Positions 8,188 to 17,079 of a stretch of DNA of 64,000 nucleotides are shown here, in pieces (position 1 is the first letter of the stretch; each line of letters opens with the position of its first letter). The stretch is from an uncultured Chloroflexota bacterium (GTDB lineage Bacteria; Chloroflexota; Anaerolineae; Anaerolineales; Anaerolineaceae), in the NCBI GenBank assembly GCA_902791025.1, contig CADATZ010000001.1, forward strand, positions 186,001 through 250,000, given 5' to 3'. The notes beneath the pieces are model-generated. The model made no database searches. It was not told where the DNA came from and saw only the letters and a program-made list of their open reading frames with translations. The position numbers and the translations under genes are program-made.

Positions 8188-9722
8188 GTGATGTAAAGAA
8201 GACGCATGGCGGGCATGAGTTGGCTGAGCTTGTCCGAAAATCCTATGAGAGAGGTGAAATCGATTATTCTCTGAATCCGATCACGCTTGGAAACGGTTAC
8301 ATTCACGATGGCGATAATGTCGTTTTCTGCTGCCGCCGGGGAGAACGGGAAATTGAACTGACGGAAATGTTTACCGATCCCGATTTCAGTAAAGTTGAAC
8401 GGAAACTGCTGAAGGATCTCGATTTTTCCATCCTGACTCTTTATCATGAAAAATTCAAGAATCTGCCGGTTGTGTTCGGCCCGTCCCATGTGAAAATGCC
8501 GCTGGCGGAAGTTCTGAGCAAAGCCGGAAAAACACAGTTCCACTGTTCAGAATCAGAAAAATTTGCACATGTGACCTTTTTTCTCAATGGTGGAGAAAAT
8601 CAGCCCTTCCCGGGAGAGGTGGATACCTGTGTGCCTTCCCTGAAAGGCGTTCCGTTTGATACGAAACCGGAACTTTCACTGCCTGAAGTTGCCGACAAGG
8701 TTGTTGATGCGTTGGGTAAATATGATTTCATTGTGACCAACTTTGCCAATGGGGATGTGATCGGCCATACAGCCAATGATTCCGCGAAAATCGAAGCTGC
8801 GGGGTATGTGAGCCGTGCGTTGGAAAAGGTCATAACCGCAGCAAAAGAAGCCGGATATGTGGTCGCTGTTACCGCGGATCATGGAAATATTGAAGTCCTG
8901 CATACCGAAAAAGGGAAACCGCATGTGGCTCATACGTCCAATCTTGTAGCTTTCATCATGATCGATCCTGTAAATAATGGGCGAATCGAGTTAAAAGATG
9001 GTTCTCTGAAAGATATTGCACCGACCGTTTTGAATGTTATGGGGATCGTTCAGCCTGATGAGATGGATGGTACGGTTCTATGCAGCGGGCATGAATTCGG
9101 AAAAGACCGAAAAATGCTGCTGATCATCTGTGATGGCTGGGGATTTGGAGACAAATCGGATAATGACGCAATCTTTCTTGGCGATACCACCTACTGGGAT
9201 CATTTGTTGGAGTCGGAATCCTGGTCTTCATTACATGCATCCGGCGGTTATGTCGGTTTGGGAGACGGTAAGCCCGGTAACTCCGAAGCCGGTCACAGCA
9301 ACATCGGTGCCGGTCGTGTCGTTCCTCAGGATGATATCCGTCTGGATTCTGCCATAGCAGATGGGTCTTTTATGGAAAATCCGGTTTTGCTGGACACAAT
9401 TGCGAAAGCGAAGGCGAAAGGGTCTGCGCTGCATTTGATCGGTCTGCTGACGAAAAAATCATCTCACGGATCGATCTATTATCCTTTAGCCGTTGCTGAA
9501 ATGGCGAAAGATTTGCCGGAAGTGTATCTGCATGTGATCTTCGATGGCCGCAGCACGGAACCTGGATCTGCTCCTGCTTTGCTGGAGGAGCTTGATGAAA
9601 TGATCGAAGAACGTGGGCTGAATGTGCAGGTGGTGGATGGTGTTGGCCGCGGCATTGCTTTGGATCGTGACGGGAATTATGCAAAGGTAAAACTTGCTTA
9701 TGATAATATGATTGGCGCGTAG
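8184..9722 (+). CDS. circularly permuted cofactor-independent phosphoglycerate mutase (iPGM-like)
   Basis: 512 residues with every main block of GpmI-type iPGM, but in rotated order. Residues ~25-300 match the family's C-terminal part: RRGER (R52, R55 for the two phosphate-binding Arg), SEKFAHVTFF (K126), ANGDVIGHT (D191, H195), ADHGN (D232, H233) and HVAHT (H250). From ~310 the family's N-terminus follows: ICDGWG (D317), GNSEAGHSNIGAGR with nucleophile S367, SSHGS (H428), DGRSTEP (R456), GRGIALDRD (R489, R495). Within blocks the spacings agree with GpmI. The break falls inside the phosphotransferase domain. One change is seen: the second Asp of DGRD is Ser457. It interconverts 2- and 3-phosphoglycerate in the family; activity here is inferred. 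The ATG overlaps the upstream stop. Confidence 0.85.
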   Translation: MSDVKKTHGGHELAELVRKSYERGEIDYSLNPITLGNGYIHDGDNVVFCCRRGEREIELTEMFTDPDFSKVERKLLKDLDFSILTLYHEKFKNLPVVFGPSHVKMPLAEVLSKAGKTQFHCSESEKFAHVTFFLNGGENQPFPGEVDTCVPSLKGVPFDTKPELSLPEVADKVVDALGKYDFIVTNFANGDVIGHTANDSAKIEAAGYVSRALEKVITAAKEAGYVVAVTADHGNIEVLHTEKGKPHVAHTSNLVAFIMIDPVNNGRIELKDGSLKDIAPTVLNVMGIVQPDEMDGTVLCSGHEFGKDRKMLLIICDGWGFGDKSDNDAIFLGDTTYWDHLLESESWSSLHASGGYVGLGDGKPGNSEAGHSNIGAGRVVPQDDIRLDSAIADGSFMENPVLLDTIAKAKAKGSALHLIGLLTKKSSHGSIYYPLAVAEMAKDLPEVYLHVIFDGRSTEPGSAPALLEELDEMIEERGLNVQVVDGVGRGIALDRDGNYAKVKLAYDNMIGA

Positions 9723-9812
9723 TCTTCTGGTAGTCAACAAAGATCCGACCAAATATCATATATTTCATATTACATTAAACCAAAAATATTGTATTTACGA
9801 GGAAGTTCCGGT

Positions 9813-9841
9813 TTGACAAAGAATGCGGAACATCATAAAAT
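9813..9841 (+). promoter_or_regulatory. sigma-70-type promoter of the ABC importer genes
   Basis: -35 TTGACA (9813-9818), 17-bp spacer, -10 TAAAAT (9836-9841). It is followed 13 bp later by the second copy of the 20-bp palindrome, the same arrangement as before the HAD operon. Confidence 0.75.
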
Positions 9842-9854
9842 TAATTTGTAAATA

Positions 9855-9874
9855 TTCCGAAAACGTTTTCGGAA
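9855..9874. promoter_or_regulatory. LacI-type operator, copy 2
   Basis: The 20-bp perfect palindrome is identical to 5872-5891 (core GAAAACGTTTTC). It lies just downstream of the -10 box of the transporter promoter. Identity of both sites over 20 bases in otherwise unrelated flanks shows shared control by one LacI/GalR-type regulator (inference). Confidence 0.8.
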
Positions 9875-9905
9875 ATCATCAGACACCCTAAATGAGAGGT
9901 GAGCG

Positions 9906-11735
9906 ATGGCTAAGAAAAAGCCTTTTTCCTGGAAAAAGCTGAAGAACGAAATATTGGATGTGGTGACGAACCCCTTCAACATGATCGTGTTTATTTCACT
10001 GGTCCTGTTGATTTTCCTCATTGCGATTCCTTTGGTTCGGATGCTACGCAACACATTTGTGTTGTCTGCCGGTGAATTGCGGCGTGTTCAGCGGACCAAC
10101 CCGAGTGCTCAGGTTGGTGATTTTACGTTGTATTACTGGAAATATCTTCTGGTCGACAAACTGAACATGGCGAATTTCTTTACGCCGCTGCTGCATTCAC
10201 TGACGATTGCTTTTTTCGTGACAATAATCGCTGTTCCGCTTGGTGCCGGATTGGCCTGGCTGATGGTTCGCAGCGATCTGCCCGGTAAGCGCTGGCTGAT
10301 ATTGGGAATCATGATCCCTTATATGATTCCTTCCTGGTGTAAGTCTATGGCATGGCTGGCTGTATTCCGCAACAACCGCGGCGGTTCCCCGGGGTTTCTG
10401 CAGGGGCTTGGCCTGAACATTCCGGACTGGCTGGCTTATGGACCAATCGCTATTATCCTTTGCATGGTGCTGCATTATTATGCCTTTACTTATATCATGG
10501 TTTCCGGTTCTCTTCGTTCCATCAACAGTGAACTGGAAGAAATGGGTGAGATTCAAGGCGCGAGTAAAATCAATATTCTGAAATCGATTACGCTGCCGCT
10601 GGTGATGCCGGCTGTTCTTTCTTCCGCGATCATGACGCTGAGTAAGTCAATCGGTACCTATGGCGTGGCGGCAAACCTTGGACTGCGCATCAGCTATTAT
10701 ACGCTTGCGACCAAGATGCATGACTTTATCAATACCGGACAGGCAACCGTCGGTTATTGTATGGCGATCCTGCTGATCCTGATGGCTTCCGGTACGATCT
10801 GGGCGAATCAGGCATTTATCGGTACCCGAAAATCATATGAGACCATCGGCGGGAAAGGCGGCCACAGCACGATGATGAAGCTGGGCGGAGCACGCTATCC
10901 GATCATGGTATTCCTTGGAATTTTTCTTATCTTCGCTATGTTTGTGCCGATGTTCATCCTGGTGATGGAAACCTTCCAAATCCGAACCGGCGGCGGATAT
11001 GGTCCGGATAACCTGACGCTTTATAACTGGATCGGGAATCTGGAAGACGCTCCGCGGGATATGATCAATTATCCGGGAATCTTCAAGAATAATGAATTCT
11101 TCTCCGCGTTGTGGAACACCGTGAAACTGACGATCATCGGTTCTGTGATCACCGCGTTGTGCGGATGTCTGCTGGGATATATTACCTCCCGTGGACGCGG
11201 GAAATGGTACGGGAAGCTGGTTGAACAATTGGTGTTCATTCCTTACCTGATGCCTGCTGTCGCGTTTGCTGCGATTTACCTTTCCATGTTCAGCCGCAGA
11301 ATCGGACCGATTCCTTCCTTGTATGGTACCTTCACGATCATCCTTCTGGCGACCGTGGTGAAACATTTCCCGTTTGCCAGCCGGTCCGGTACAGCAACGA
11401 TGATGCAGATTTCAACCGAATTGGAAGAGGCCGCGGATATTGCCGGAGCAAGCTTCTGGAAACGATTGGGATCAATTGTGATCCCTTTGGCAAAAGGCGG
11501 TTTCCTCTCCGGTTTCTTGCTGGTTTTTATCAGTATAGCCAAGGAGCTGGATTTGATCATCCTCTTCATGACGCCTTCCAATCGAACACTGTCTTATCTT
11601 TCATTTATTTACAGTAAAGAAGTATTACCGCAGATGGCCGATGCAATTTCCGTCGTCGTACTGGTATTTGTGTTGTTCTCGTATATTTTATCCAACCTGT
11701 TGACCGGTGCAGACATCGGTAAGAGCTGGGGATAA
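9906..11735 (+). CDS. ABC importer permease, two fused membrane domains (iron/phosphonate/sugar-phosphate class)
   Basis: A 609-residue permease made of two homologous membrane domains, about 12 transmembrane helices in all, as in FbpB/AfuB/PhnU-type importers. Each half carries an EAA loop that contacts the ATPase: EEMGEIQGASKINILKSITL near residues 210-230 and EEAADIAGASFWKRLGSIVI near 504-525. A basic N-terminus (KKKPFSWKKLKNE) precedes the first helix. The ATG at 9906 follows GAGAGGTGA. It starts an operon with an ATPase and a binding protein. Members of this class move ferric iron, 2-aminoethylphosphonate, thiamine or hexose phosphates; sequence alone does not decide. Co-regulation with HAD and phosphomutase genes favours a phosphorylated solute (inference). 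Confidence 0.88.
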   Translation: MAKKKPFSWKKLKNEILDVVTNPFNMIVFISLVLLIFLIAIPLVRMLRNTFVLSAGELRRVQRTNPSAQVGDFTLYYWKYLLVDKLNMANFFTPLLHSLTIAFFVTIIAVPLGAGLAWLMVRSDLPGKRWLILGIMIPYMIPSWCKSMAWLAVFRNNRGGSPGFLQGLGLNIPDWLAYGPIAIILCMVLHYYAFTYIMVSGSLRSINSELEEMGEIQGASKINILKSITLPLVMPAVLSSAIMTLSKSIGTYGVAANLGLRISYYTLATKMHDFINTGQATVGYCMAILLILMASGTIWANQAFIGTRKSYETIGGKGGHSTMMKLGGARYPIMVFLGIFLIFAMFVPMFILVMETFQIRTGGGYGPDNLTLYNWIGNLEDAPRDMINYPGIFKNNEFFSALWNTVKLTIIGSVITALCGCLLGYITSRGRGKWYGKLVEQLVFIPYLMPAVAFAAIYLSMFSRRIGPIPSLYGTFTIILLATVVKHFPFASRSGTATMMQISTELEEAADIAGASFWKRLGSIVIPLAKGGFLSGFLLVFISIAKELDLIILFMTPSNRTLSYLSFIYSKEVLPQMADAISVVVLVFVLFSYILSNLLTGADIGKSWG

Positions 11736-11783
11736 TGTGAAATAAGAAATCGGAAATATAAAATAAGAAATGGTGTGCTGAAA

Positions 11784-12923
11784 ATGAGTAAGATTGAACT
11801 GATACATATTGATAAATATTACGGAACAAACCATGTTCTGCATGATCTGAACCTGACCATTGAAGATGGTGATTTTATGACTCTTCTGGGCCCATCCGGA
11901 TGCGGAAAAACCACTACATTGCGTGTAGTTTCAGGACTGGAACGTCCTCAAAACGGTATTATGCTCATCAATGGAAAAAAAGCTATTGATTGTGATGAGG
12001 CTTTTTTCCTTGAACCCTCCAAACGCGGGTTGAACCTGGTGTTCCAGAGTTACGCATTATGGCCGCATATGACAGTTTTTGATAACGTGGCTTTCGGGTT
12101 GAAAATCAAGAAAATGCCGTCAGAGGAAATAAAAAAGACTGTTCGAAATGCACTTGAGCGGATGCGCATCGGTGAGTTTGAAAAACGCTATCCCAATGAA
12201 CTTTCCGGTGGACAGCAACAGCGTGTAGCGATTGCGCGTGCGATTGCATCTTCTCCTGAACTGTTGCTTCTGGATGAACCTTTGTCGAATCTGGACGCGA
12301 AGCTGCGTACGGATATGCGCGCGGAATTGAAGCGTCTGCATCGGGAATTGGGGACAACGATCATTTATGTTACCCATGACCAGGTAGAAGCCTTGACCAT
12401 GTCCACAAAGATCGCTTTGTTTGAAAACGGAAAACTTTCACAGGTGGATACGCCGATGGATCTTTATCTGAATCCAAACAATCTCAGCAACGCGGACTTT
12501 ATCGGCAACCCGCGAATCAATTTCATCAACGGAAAAGCAACTGTCAGCGGTGACGTGATGAATGTGAAATGCAGTCTTGGCGAGTTCAAGTATAATAAAG
12601 AGGACTGGACTGATGAACCAATTCCTACAGGAACGTTTGATTGTGTGCTTGGTGTACGCCCGGAACAGATCAAAATTTCCGAGGAACCGTTGGATAACAC
12701 AATCACAGCCAAGGTCTATGCGGGGCAGCCTGCAGGTTCTGAAACCCTGGTCACGGTTCATGTAGGAGGAGATGAGATCTTGCTCAAACAGATCGGTATC
12801 GCTGACTATGATATCGATCAGGAAGTTTTGCTGAAGATCAAACCGGACCGCTTCAATGTCTACAATAAAGAAACCGGCCGACTGATCAAATATTCCCGCA
12901 AAAGTAAAAAGATGAAGTCGTGA
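11784..12923 (+). CDS. ABC importer ATPase (PotA/FbpC-like)
   Basis: A ~379-residue nucleotide-binding subunit energising the importer. Seen in order: Walker A GPSGCGKTT, Q-loop VFQSYALWPHMTV, signature LSGGQQQRVAIARA, Walker B LLLLDEPLSNLDA, switch YVTHDQVEALTM, and a C-terminal TOBE-type regulatory region with GVRPEQIKI. That length and tail are typical of the CUT1/iron/polyamine ATPase group. The ATG at 11784 is chosen over the in-frame GTG at 11775, because family members begin near MSKIEL; neither has a strong Shine-Dalgarno. It lies 48 bp after the permease and 139 bp before the binding protein. The function is sure; the substrate is not. Confidence 0.9.
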   Translation: MSKIELIHIDKYYGTNHVLHDLNLTIEDGDFMTLLGPSGCGKTTTLRVVSGLERPQNGIMLINGKKAIDCDEAFFLEPSKRGLNLVFQSYALWPHMTVFDNVAFGLKIKKMPSEEIKKTVRNALERMRIGEFEKRYPNELSGGQQQRVAIARAIASSPELLLLDEPLSNLDAKLRTDMRAELKRLHRELGTTIIYVTHDQVEALTMSTKIALFENGKLSQVDTPMDLYLNPNNLSNADFIGNPRINFINGKATVSGDVMNVKCSLGEFKYNKEDWTDEPIPTGTFDCVLGVRPEQIKISEEPLDNTITAKVYAGQPAGSETLVTVHVGGDEILLKQIGIADYDIDQEVLLKIKPDRFNVYNKETGRLIKYSRKSKKMKS

Positions 12924-12965
12924 GAAGTTTTTGTCTAAGTTGGAAATCACAGTGATTTTCATACA

Positions 12966-13002
12966 GGTGACAGCAGAATCTCTGTGACAACCTGCTATCA
13001 CC
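12966..13002 (+). other. mRNA hairpin between ATPase and binding-protein genes
   Basis: GGTGACAGCA pairs with TGCTATCACC (one mismatch). There is no T tract, so it is not a terminator. Hairpins here often protect the binding-protein part of the mRNA and raise its level; that role is inferred. Confidence 0.4.
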
Positions 13003-13062
13003 AGATTGAAAGGAAACTGGTTTCAGGTCAGAATTGTTTTTGAAAACAAGGAAGGAATCAAA

Positions 13063-14253
13063 ATGAAAAAACTGTTTGTTTATCTGCTTGTGTTGACGAT
13101 GGCTTTGTCAACTGTCCTCACTGCAGCGGCAATTGATATTCCGACCAATCCGGAATATAATGCCATGACTGCGGATGAACTTTATGAACTGGCTAAGGCT
13201 GAAGGCGGTAAGATCGTGGTTTACTGCACGACCAGTAAAATCGCCAAAGTCGCTGACAAATTCATGGAAGAATATCCGGATCTTACCGTTGAAGTGTACG
13301 ATCTGGATGCCGGTGAAAGCATTACAAAAGTTGTCACAGAAGTTGATACCGGCAACATTATTGTCGACCTGATCCAGGATTCAGATGCCCGCGGTGATAT
13401 CGCTTTCAATTATTACGGTAAATATTTGGAAGGCTATTTCCCGGAAGATATCTGTGCGCAGATCGATCCCGAACTGAAGGAATATGGTATGCCTTACTAT
13501 ACTTCCATTTCCTTCTGGTATTACAATACAGATGCTTTCCCGGAAGGATCTCCGGTAAACAACTGGTGGGATATTATAGAACTGGATGAAAACGGCAATC
13601 AGAAATATGCCCTTTACCTGAAGGAAATCGGTTCTGAATCAACTTATCTTGGCCTCTTCAGCCACTTTGTCGCGGAAGCTCAGGATCTTGAAGCTGCCTA
13701 TGAAGAAAAATATGGTAAGCCGATTGAATATACATACCCGAATGACCTCGGCTTTGAAGAAAATAATGCCGGTTTTGAGTATCTGTATCGCCTATCCCAG
13801 CTGCGCATGACCTTCATCGGTGATGGTGACGAAATTGTTGAAGCTGTCGCGAATTCCACAGCTGACGCTCCCGTTTTGGGTCTGGCTTCCGCCGGTAAGA
13901 TCGGCAACCGTGATGACAACGGCTGGCCGATTGCCTGGGTAACCGAATTGGCACCGTATGTTTCCGGCCAGAATACCAGCTATATCTATGTCGTTCCAGG
14001 TTCTGACAATCCGGCAGCAGCCCGTCTGTTCATCCGCTATATGATGGGCGGTGATGATGGCTCTGGTGACGGGTATAAGCAGGTAATGAAGGAAGGCGCC
14101 TGGTCTGTCCGCAATGACTTCAACAACAAGAAGAACCCATTCAACCTTGCTGAAAGCCATACCGTACCGCTCAACATGGAAGGTATTTATGAATACTACC
14201 TCGATGTGGCGGACTTCTGGACCTACTGGCACGACAAGAGCCCGAATAAATAG
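13063..14253 (+). CDS. extracellular solute-binding protein of the iron/phosphonate/sugar-phosphate class
   Basis: A 396-residue periplasmic-type binding protein. Residues 1 to about 24 form a signal peptide (MKKLFVYLLVLTMALST, cleavage near TAAA) with no lipobox Cys. The mature part starts with the GGKIVVYCTTSKIAKVADKF pattern of class F/type-2 binding proteins such as AfuA, FbpA and PhnS, followed by YYTSISFWYYNTDAFP and a hinge typical of the group. The Tyr pair that binds ferric iron in FbpA is not clearly recognisable, which argues mildly against iron. The ATG at 13063 follows AAGGAA and begins the signal peptide; an upstream in-frame start would add 19 residues without sense. The ligand is inferred to be an organophosphate from its operator-sharing neighbours. 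Confidence 0.87.
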   Translation: MKKLFVYLLVLTMALSTVLTAAAIDIPTNPEYNAMTADELYELAKAEGGKIVVYCTTSKIAKVADKFMEEYPDLTVEVYDLDAGESITKVVTEVDTGNIIVDLIQDSDARGDIAFNYYGKYLEGYFPEDICAQIDPELKEYGMPYYTSISFWYYNTDAFPEGSPVNNWWDIIELDENGNQKYALYLKEIGSESTYLGLFSHFVAEAQDLEAAYEEKYGKPIEYTYPNDLGFEENNAGFEYLYRLSQLRMTFIGDGDEIVEAVANSTADAPVLGLASAGKIGNRDDNGWPIAWVTELAPYVSGQNTSYIYVVPGSDNPAAARLFIRYMMGGDDGSGDGYKQVMKEGAWSVRNDFNNKKNPFNLAESHTVPLNMEGIYEYYLDVADFWTYWHDKSPNK

Positions 14254-14329
14254 TATTTTGTAGTCAGTAATTATCAGTTGAAGTCAGATTTTTTTTCGAA
14301 CCTTTGATTTCTAAAAAATATGGATTATG

Positions 14330-14366
14330 TTCTGCGGCAGTGGTAAAGCTGCTGCCGCAGAATTTT
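14330..14366 (+). terminator. hairpin with short T run after the binding-protein gene
   Basis: TTCTGCGGCAG pairs perfectly with CTGCCGCAGAA, followed by TTTT. It is a GC-rich intrinsic terminator or attenuator. Its short T run may let some transcription pass into the membrane-protein and HAD genes beyond. Confidence 0.65.
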
Positions 14367-14383
14367 CAGCAGTAATATAGACA

Positions 14384-14872
14384 ATGAGCAGTAAAGAACA
14401 AAAGGTTGAGTTTCAGGAATTTTTCCGTTTTACCAAAGACGGGAAAATGAAAAGCGGGACTTTCGCTTACAGTATCACCTATGCTGCTTTGATTCTCATT
14501 GTGTATGGTACTGCATATTATTTTTTGATCGATGTTTTGGCACCGCTGACGAAGGATTTGGCTCCCTGGCTTGCAAATCTGATCGGTGCAATTGTTCCGG
14601 CATTGGTTGGTGCACTGATCTGTCTGATACCGATTGTGCTGATATCCAATAAAAAGCCCTTTTTCCTTGGGTATGTCTGGATCGCGGTTTTTGCGTTGGT
14701 GTTCCTGATCGCTATGATTATTTTACTGAAAGACGATCGGGAAGCCTTATCGATTTTTTTGCATTTATTTGTCATCATGGTCCCCGCTCCGTTATTGATT
14801 GGCGGAGGGTCGGCCTTGTATCTTTGGAAAAGATCTGAAAGAATAGAGAGGACTTCGGAGGATTATGATTGA
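14384..14872 (+). CDS. small multi-pass membrane protein, unknown function
   Basis: A 162-residue protein that I do not recognise. It has a charged N-terminus of about 28 residues (MSSKEQKVEFQEFFRF...), then four strongly hydrophobic segments near residues 29-52, 62-88, 96-115 and 122-148, and a charged tail RSERIERTSEDYD. No catalytic motif is visible. The gene sits between the importer and the fourth HAD gene and overlaps the latter by 8 bases, so the two are co-translated. It may be a membrane partner of that HAD protein or of the importer; this is a guess from position. No clear Shine-Dalgarno precedes the ATG at 14384. Confidence 0.7.
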   Translation: MSSKEQKVEFQEFFRFTKDGKMKSGTFAYSITYAALILIVYGTAYYFLIDVLAPLTKDLAPWLANLIGAIVPALVGALICLIPIVLISNKKPFFLGYVWIAVFALVFLIAMIILLKDDREALSIFLHLFVIMVPAPLLIGGGSALYLWKRSERIERTSEDYD

Positions 14873-15611
14873 TACGGTTTTATTTGACATGGGCGGCACA
14901 CTGGAAGATATCTTTGTGGATGACAGCAGCCGTTATGAAGCAGCAAAGCGTGTTATTGAAATTACGGAAAGTCATGGATATCCCTTACATACTGATGTTG
15001 AAACAGCGGTTGAGAAAGTAAAAGAGGGCTGGGATGCCTATGGAAAACAACGTGACAGCGATAACCGGGAGCTGAAACCGGAAGAGATTTGGGGAAATTT
15101 CGTGATGCCGCTGTTTGGGCTTGTCTTCGATGAAGTAAAGCCCTTTGCGGAAGAGCTTGCGTATATGTATGAAGTGACGCATTATCATCGCGTTTTACGT
15201 CCCCGGGTAAAGGAAATGCTCGAAGGTCTGAAGCAGATGGGAATGAAACTCGGCATCATTTCCAATACGGCAAGTCTATACCAGGTTTTTCAAATCCTCG
15301 ATGACTATCAAATCAGAGGTTACTTTCAGGATGTGACATTATCCTCTGTGACCGGATATCGTAAACCGGATGAAAACATATTCAAAGTCTCTCTTTATCA
15401 GATGCGTTCAAAACCTGAAAATTGCGCATATGTTGGCGATACTTATTCCCGCGATATTGTCGGAGCCGTACGAGCCGGATTTGGAGAAACCTTCCATATT
15501 CATTCTCAGTTGACTGCCATAAAGGATGTCGGGGTTTATGAAGAAAAACCCACCCATACGATTTCCGACATCTATGAGGTTTATGCGATTCTGAAAGCTG
15601 AGCAAGGATAA
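14865..15611 (+). CDS. HAD-like protein 4
   Basis: A 248-residue HAD-superfamily protein with C1 cap, related to the three tandem HADs at 5.9-8.2 kb but more distant. Motif I is LFDMGGTLE (Gly at +2 again), motif II LGIISNTAS (Ser present), motif III GYRKPDENIF and motif IV YVGDTYSRDIVG. The ATG at 14865 lies inside the end of the membrane-protein gene and has CGGAGG upstream. The gene ends four bases before the convergent cbiP stop, with no terminator between. Family members with FDxGGT motifs are mostly uncharacterised. A role with the importer is inferred from position only. Confidence 0.82.
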   Translation: MIDTVLFDMGGTLEDIFVDDSSRYEAAKRVIEITESHGYPLHTDVETAVEKVKEGWDAYGKQRDSDNRELKPEEIWGNFVMPLFGLVFDEVKPFAEELAYMYEVTHYHRVLRPRVKEMLEGLKQMGMKLGIISNTASLYQVFQILDDYQIRGYFQDVTLSSVTGYRKPDENIFKVSLYQMRSKPENCAYVGDTYSRDIVGAVRAGFGETFHIHSQLTAIKDVGVYEEKPTHTISDIYEVYAILKAEQG

Positions 15612-15615
15612 AAAT

Positions 15616-17079
15616 CTAATTACAGCGTTCTATAATGCTGTAAATCAAATTCATGTCCATGGAATTCAGTACGGTTTCTGCCAAAAGATCATATTGCTGG
15701 TCTTTGTGAGCTTTCAGATCAAAACCGGCAAGCGAATCGAATAGGATTCTTTTCTTTTCGCATAAAGCTTTTAAAATGAGGTGATTTATCTCAGGCGCAT
15801 CGAAGATTCCGTGAATATAGCTTCCATAGACATTTCCGGCATTGATCACTGGATTTTGAAGCTGTACATTCTGTCCCATATGGATCTCATATCCGACAAA
15901 ATCTGAACCATTCAATGTTTCAAAAATCCCGGTCAGACCTGTGATCGTTCCTGATGACTGTTTTTGGATTTTCTCTTCCCAAAATACCGTATCAATCGGA
16001 AGAAGCCCCATTCCTTCACATTTATATGTACCGGATGCTTCAGTCTGTAATGGATCTGAAATCGTGCATCCAAGCATTTGAAAACCGCCGCAAATACCGA
16101 AAACAGGTATCCCTTCAGACGATTTTTGTTTAATTAAAGCTTCCAACCCGGATTCACGCAGCCACAGCAGGTCGGCGATCGTGCTTTTGGTTCCCGGTAA
16201 AATGATGAGATCAGGCTGATGAAGATCAGCAGTCTTGCTTACATATCTCAAAGAAACGTTCGGGTAATTTTCAAAAGGACTGAAATCGGAAAAATTGGAG
16301 ATTTTCGGCAATCGGATAACGGCTATGTCTATATCTTTGGGTTCAGTGTTTGTATTGAACTTTTCCGTCAGGCTGTCTTCGTCGTCGATGTCGAGATTTA
16401 CATAAGGAATCACACCTGCAACGGGGACACCGCATAACTGTTCAAGAATTTTGATCCCCGGTTCTAAAATTTTCCGGTCCCCTCTGAATTTATTGACGAT
16501 CGTTCCTTTGATCCTGTTTCTCTCATGATCTTCCAGCAGCGCGATGGTACCGTAAAGCTGTGCGAAAACACCGCCCCGGTCAATATCACCGACAAGCAGG
16601 ACCGGTGCATTAACCATTTCCGCTAATCCCATGTTGACGATATCGTTTTGTTTCAGGTTGATTTCCGCGGGACTGCCGGCCCCTTCGATGACGATGATAT
16701 CGAATTCCGCCGCGAGGCTGTTGTAAGCATCCATGATCACGGGAATGAATTCACGCTTCTGCCGGTAATACTCCATTGCGTTCATGTTCCCGATTGGCTT
16801 GCCATTGATGATTACCTGGCTGCCGACATCGGTTGTAGGCTTCAGCAGGATTGGGTTCATGCGCACATCCGGTTCGATCCCGGCGGCCTCTGCCTGGACA
16901 ACCTGAGCCCGTCCCATTTCACATCCATCCCGGGTGATGAAGGAGTTCAAAGCCATGTTCTGACTCTTAAAAGGAGTCACCCGGTACCCATCCTGGCGAA
17001 AGATACGGCAGAGCGCCGCGCAGAGGATGCTTTTCCCGACATTGGACATGGTGCCCTGGATCATGATATTTTTTGCCAT
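15616..17079 (-). CDS. cbiP: cobyric acid synthase
   Basis: CbiP/CobQ, about 487 residues, a glutamine-dependent amidotransferase that amidates the b, d, e and g side chains of (adenosyl)cobyrinic acid a,c-diamide. The N-terminal synthetase domain starts IMIQGTMSNVGKS (P-loop) with FKSQNMALNS and VIIEGAGSPAEINL. The C-terminal class I glutaminase-like domain has PGTKST, GICGGFQMLG with the Cys nucleophile, and a GSYIHGIFD His motif. The ATG at 17079 overlaps the cobD stop by one base; a GTG three bases upstream is the alternative, and AAGGAG serves either. It is the last gene of the long cobalamin operon. The assignment is firm. Confidence 0.95.
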   Translation of the reverse strand: MAKNIMIQGTMSNVGKSILCAALCRIFRQDGYRVTPFKSQNMALNSFITRDGCEMGRAQVVQAEAAGIEPDVRMNPILLKPTTDVGSQVIINGKPIGNMNAMEYYRQKREFIPVIMDAYNSLAAEFDIIVIEGAGSPAEINLKQNDIVNMGLAEMVNAPVLLVGDIDRGGVFAQLYGTIALLEDHERNRIKGTIVNKFRGDRKILEPGIKILEQLCGVPVAGVIPYVNLDIDDEDSLTEKFNTNTEPKDIDIAVIRLPKISNFSDFSPFENYPNVSLRYVSKTADLHQPDLIILPGTKSTIADLLWLRESGLEALIKQKSSEGIPVFGICGGFQMLGCTISDPLQTEASGTYKCEGMGLLPIDTVFWEEKIQKQSSGTITGLTGIFETLNGSDFVGYEIHMGQNVQLQNPVINAGNVYGSYIHGIFDAPEINHLILKALCEKKRILFDSLAGFDLKAHKDQQYDLLAETVLNSMDMNLIYSIIERCN

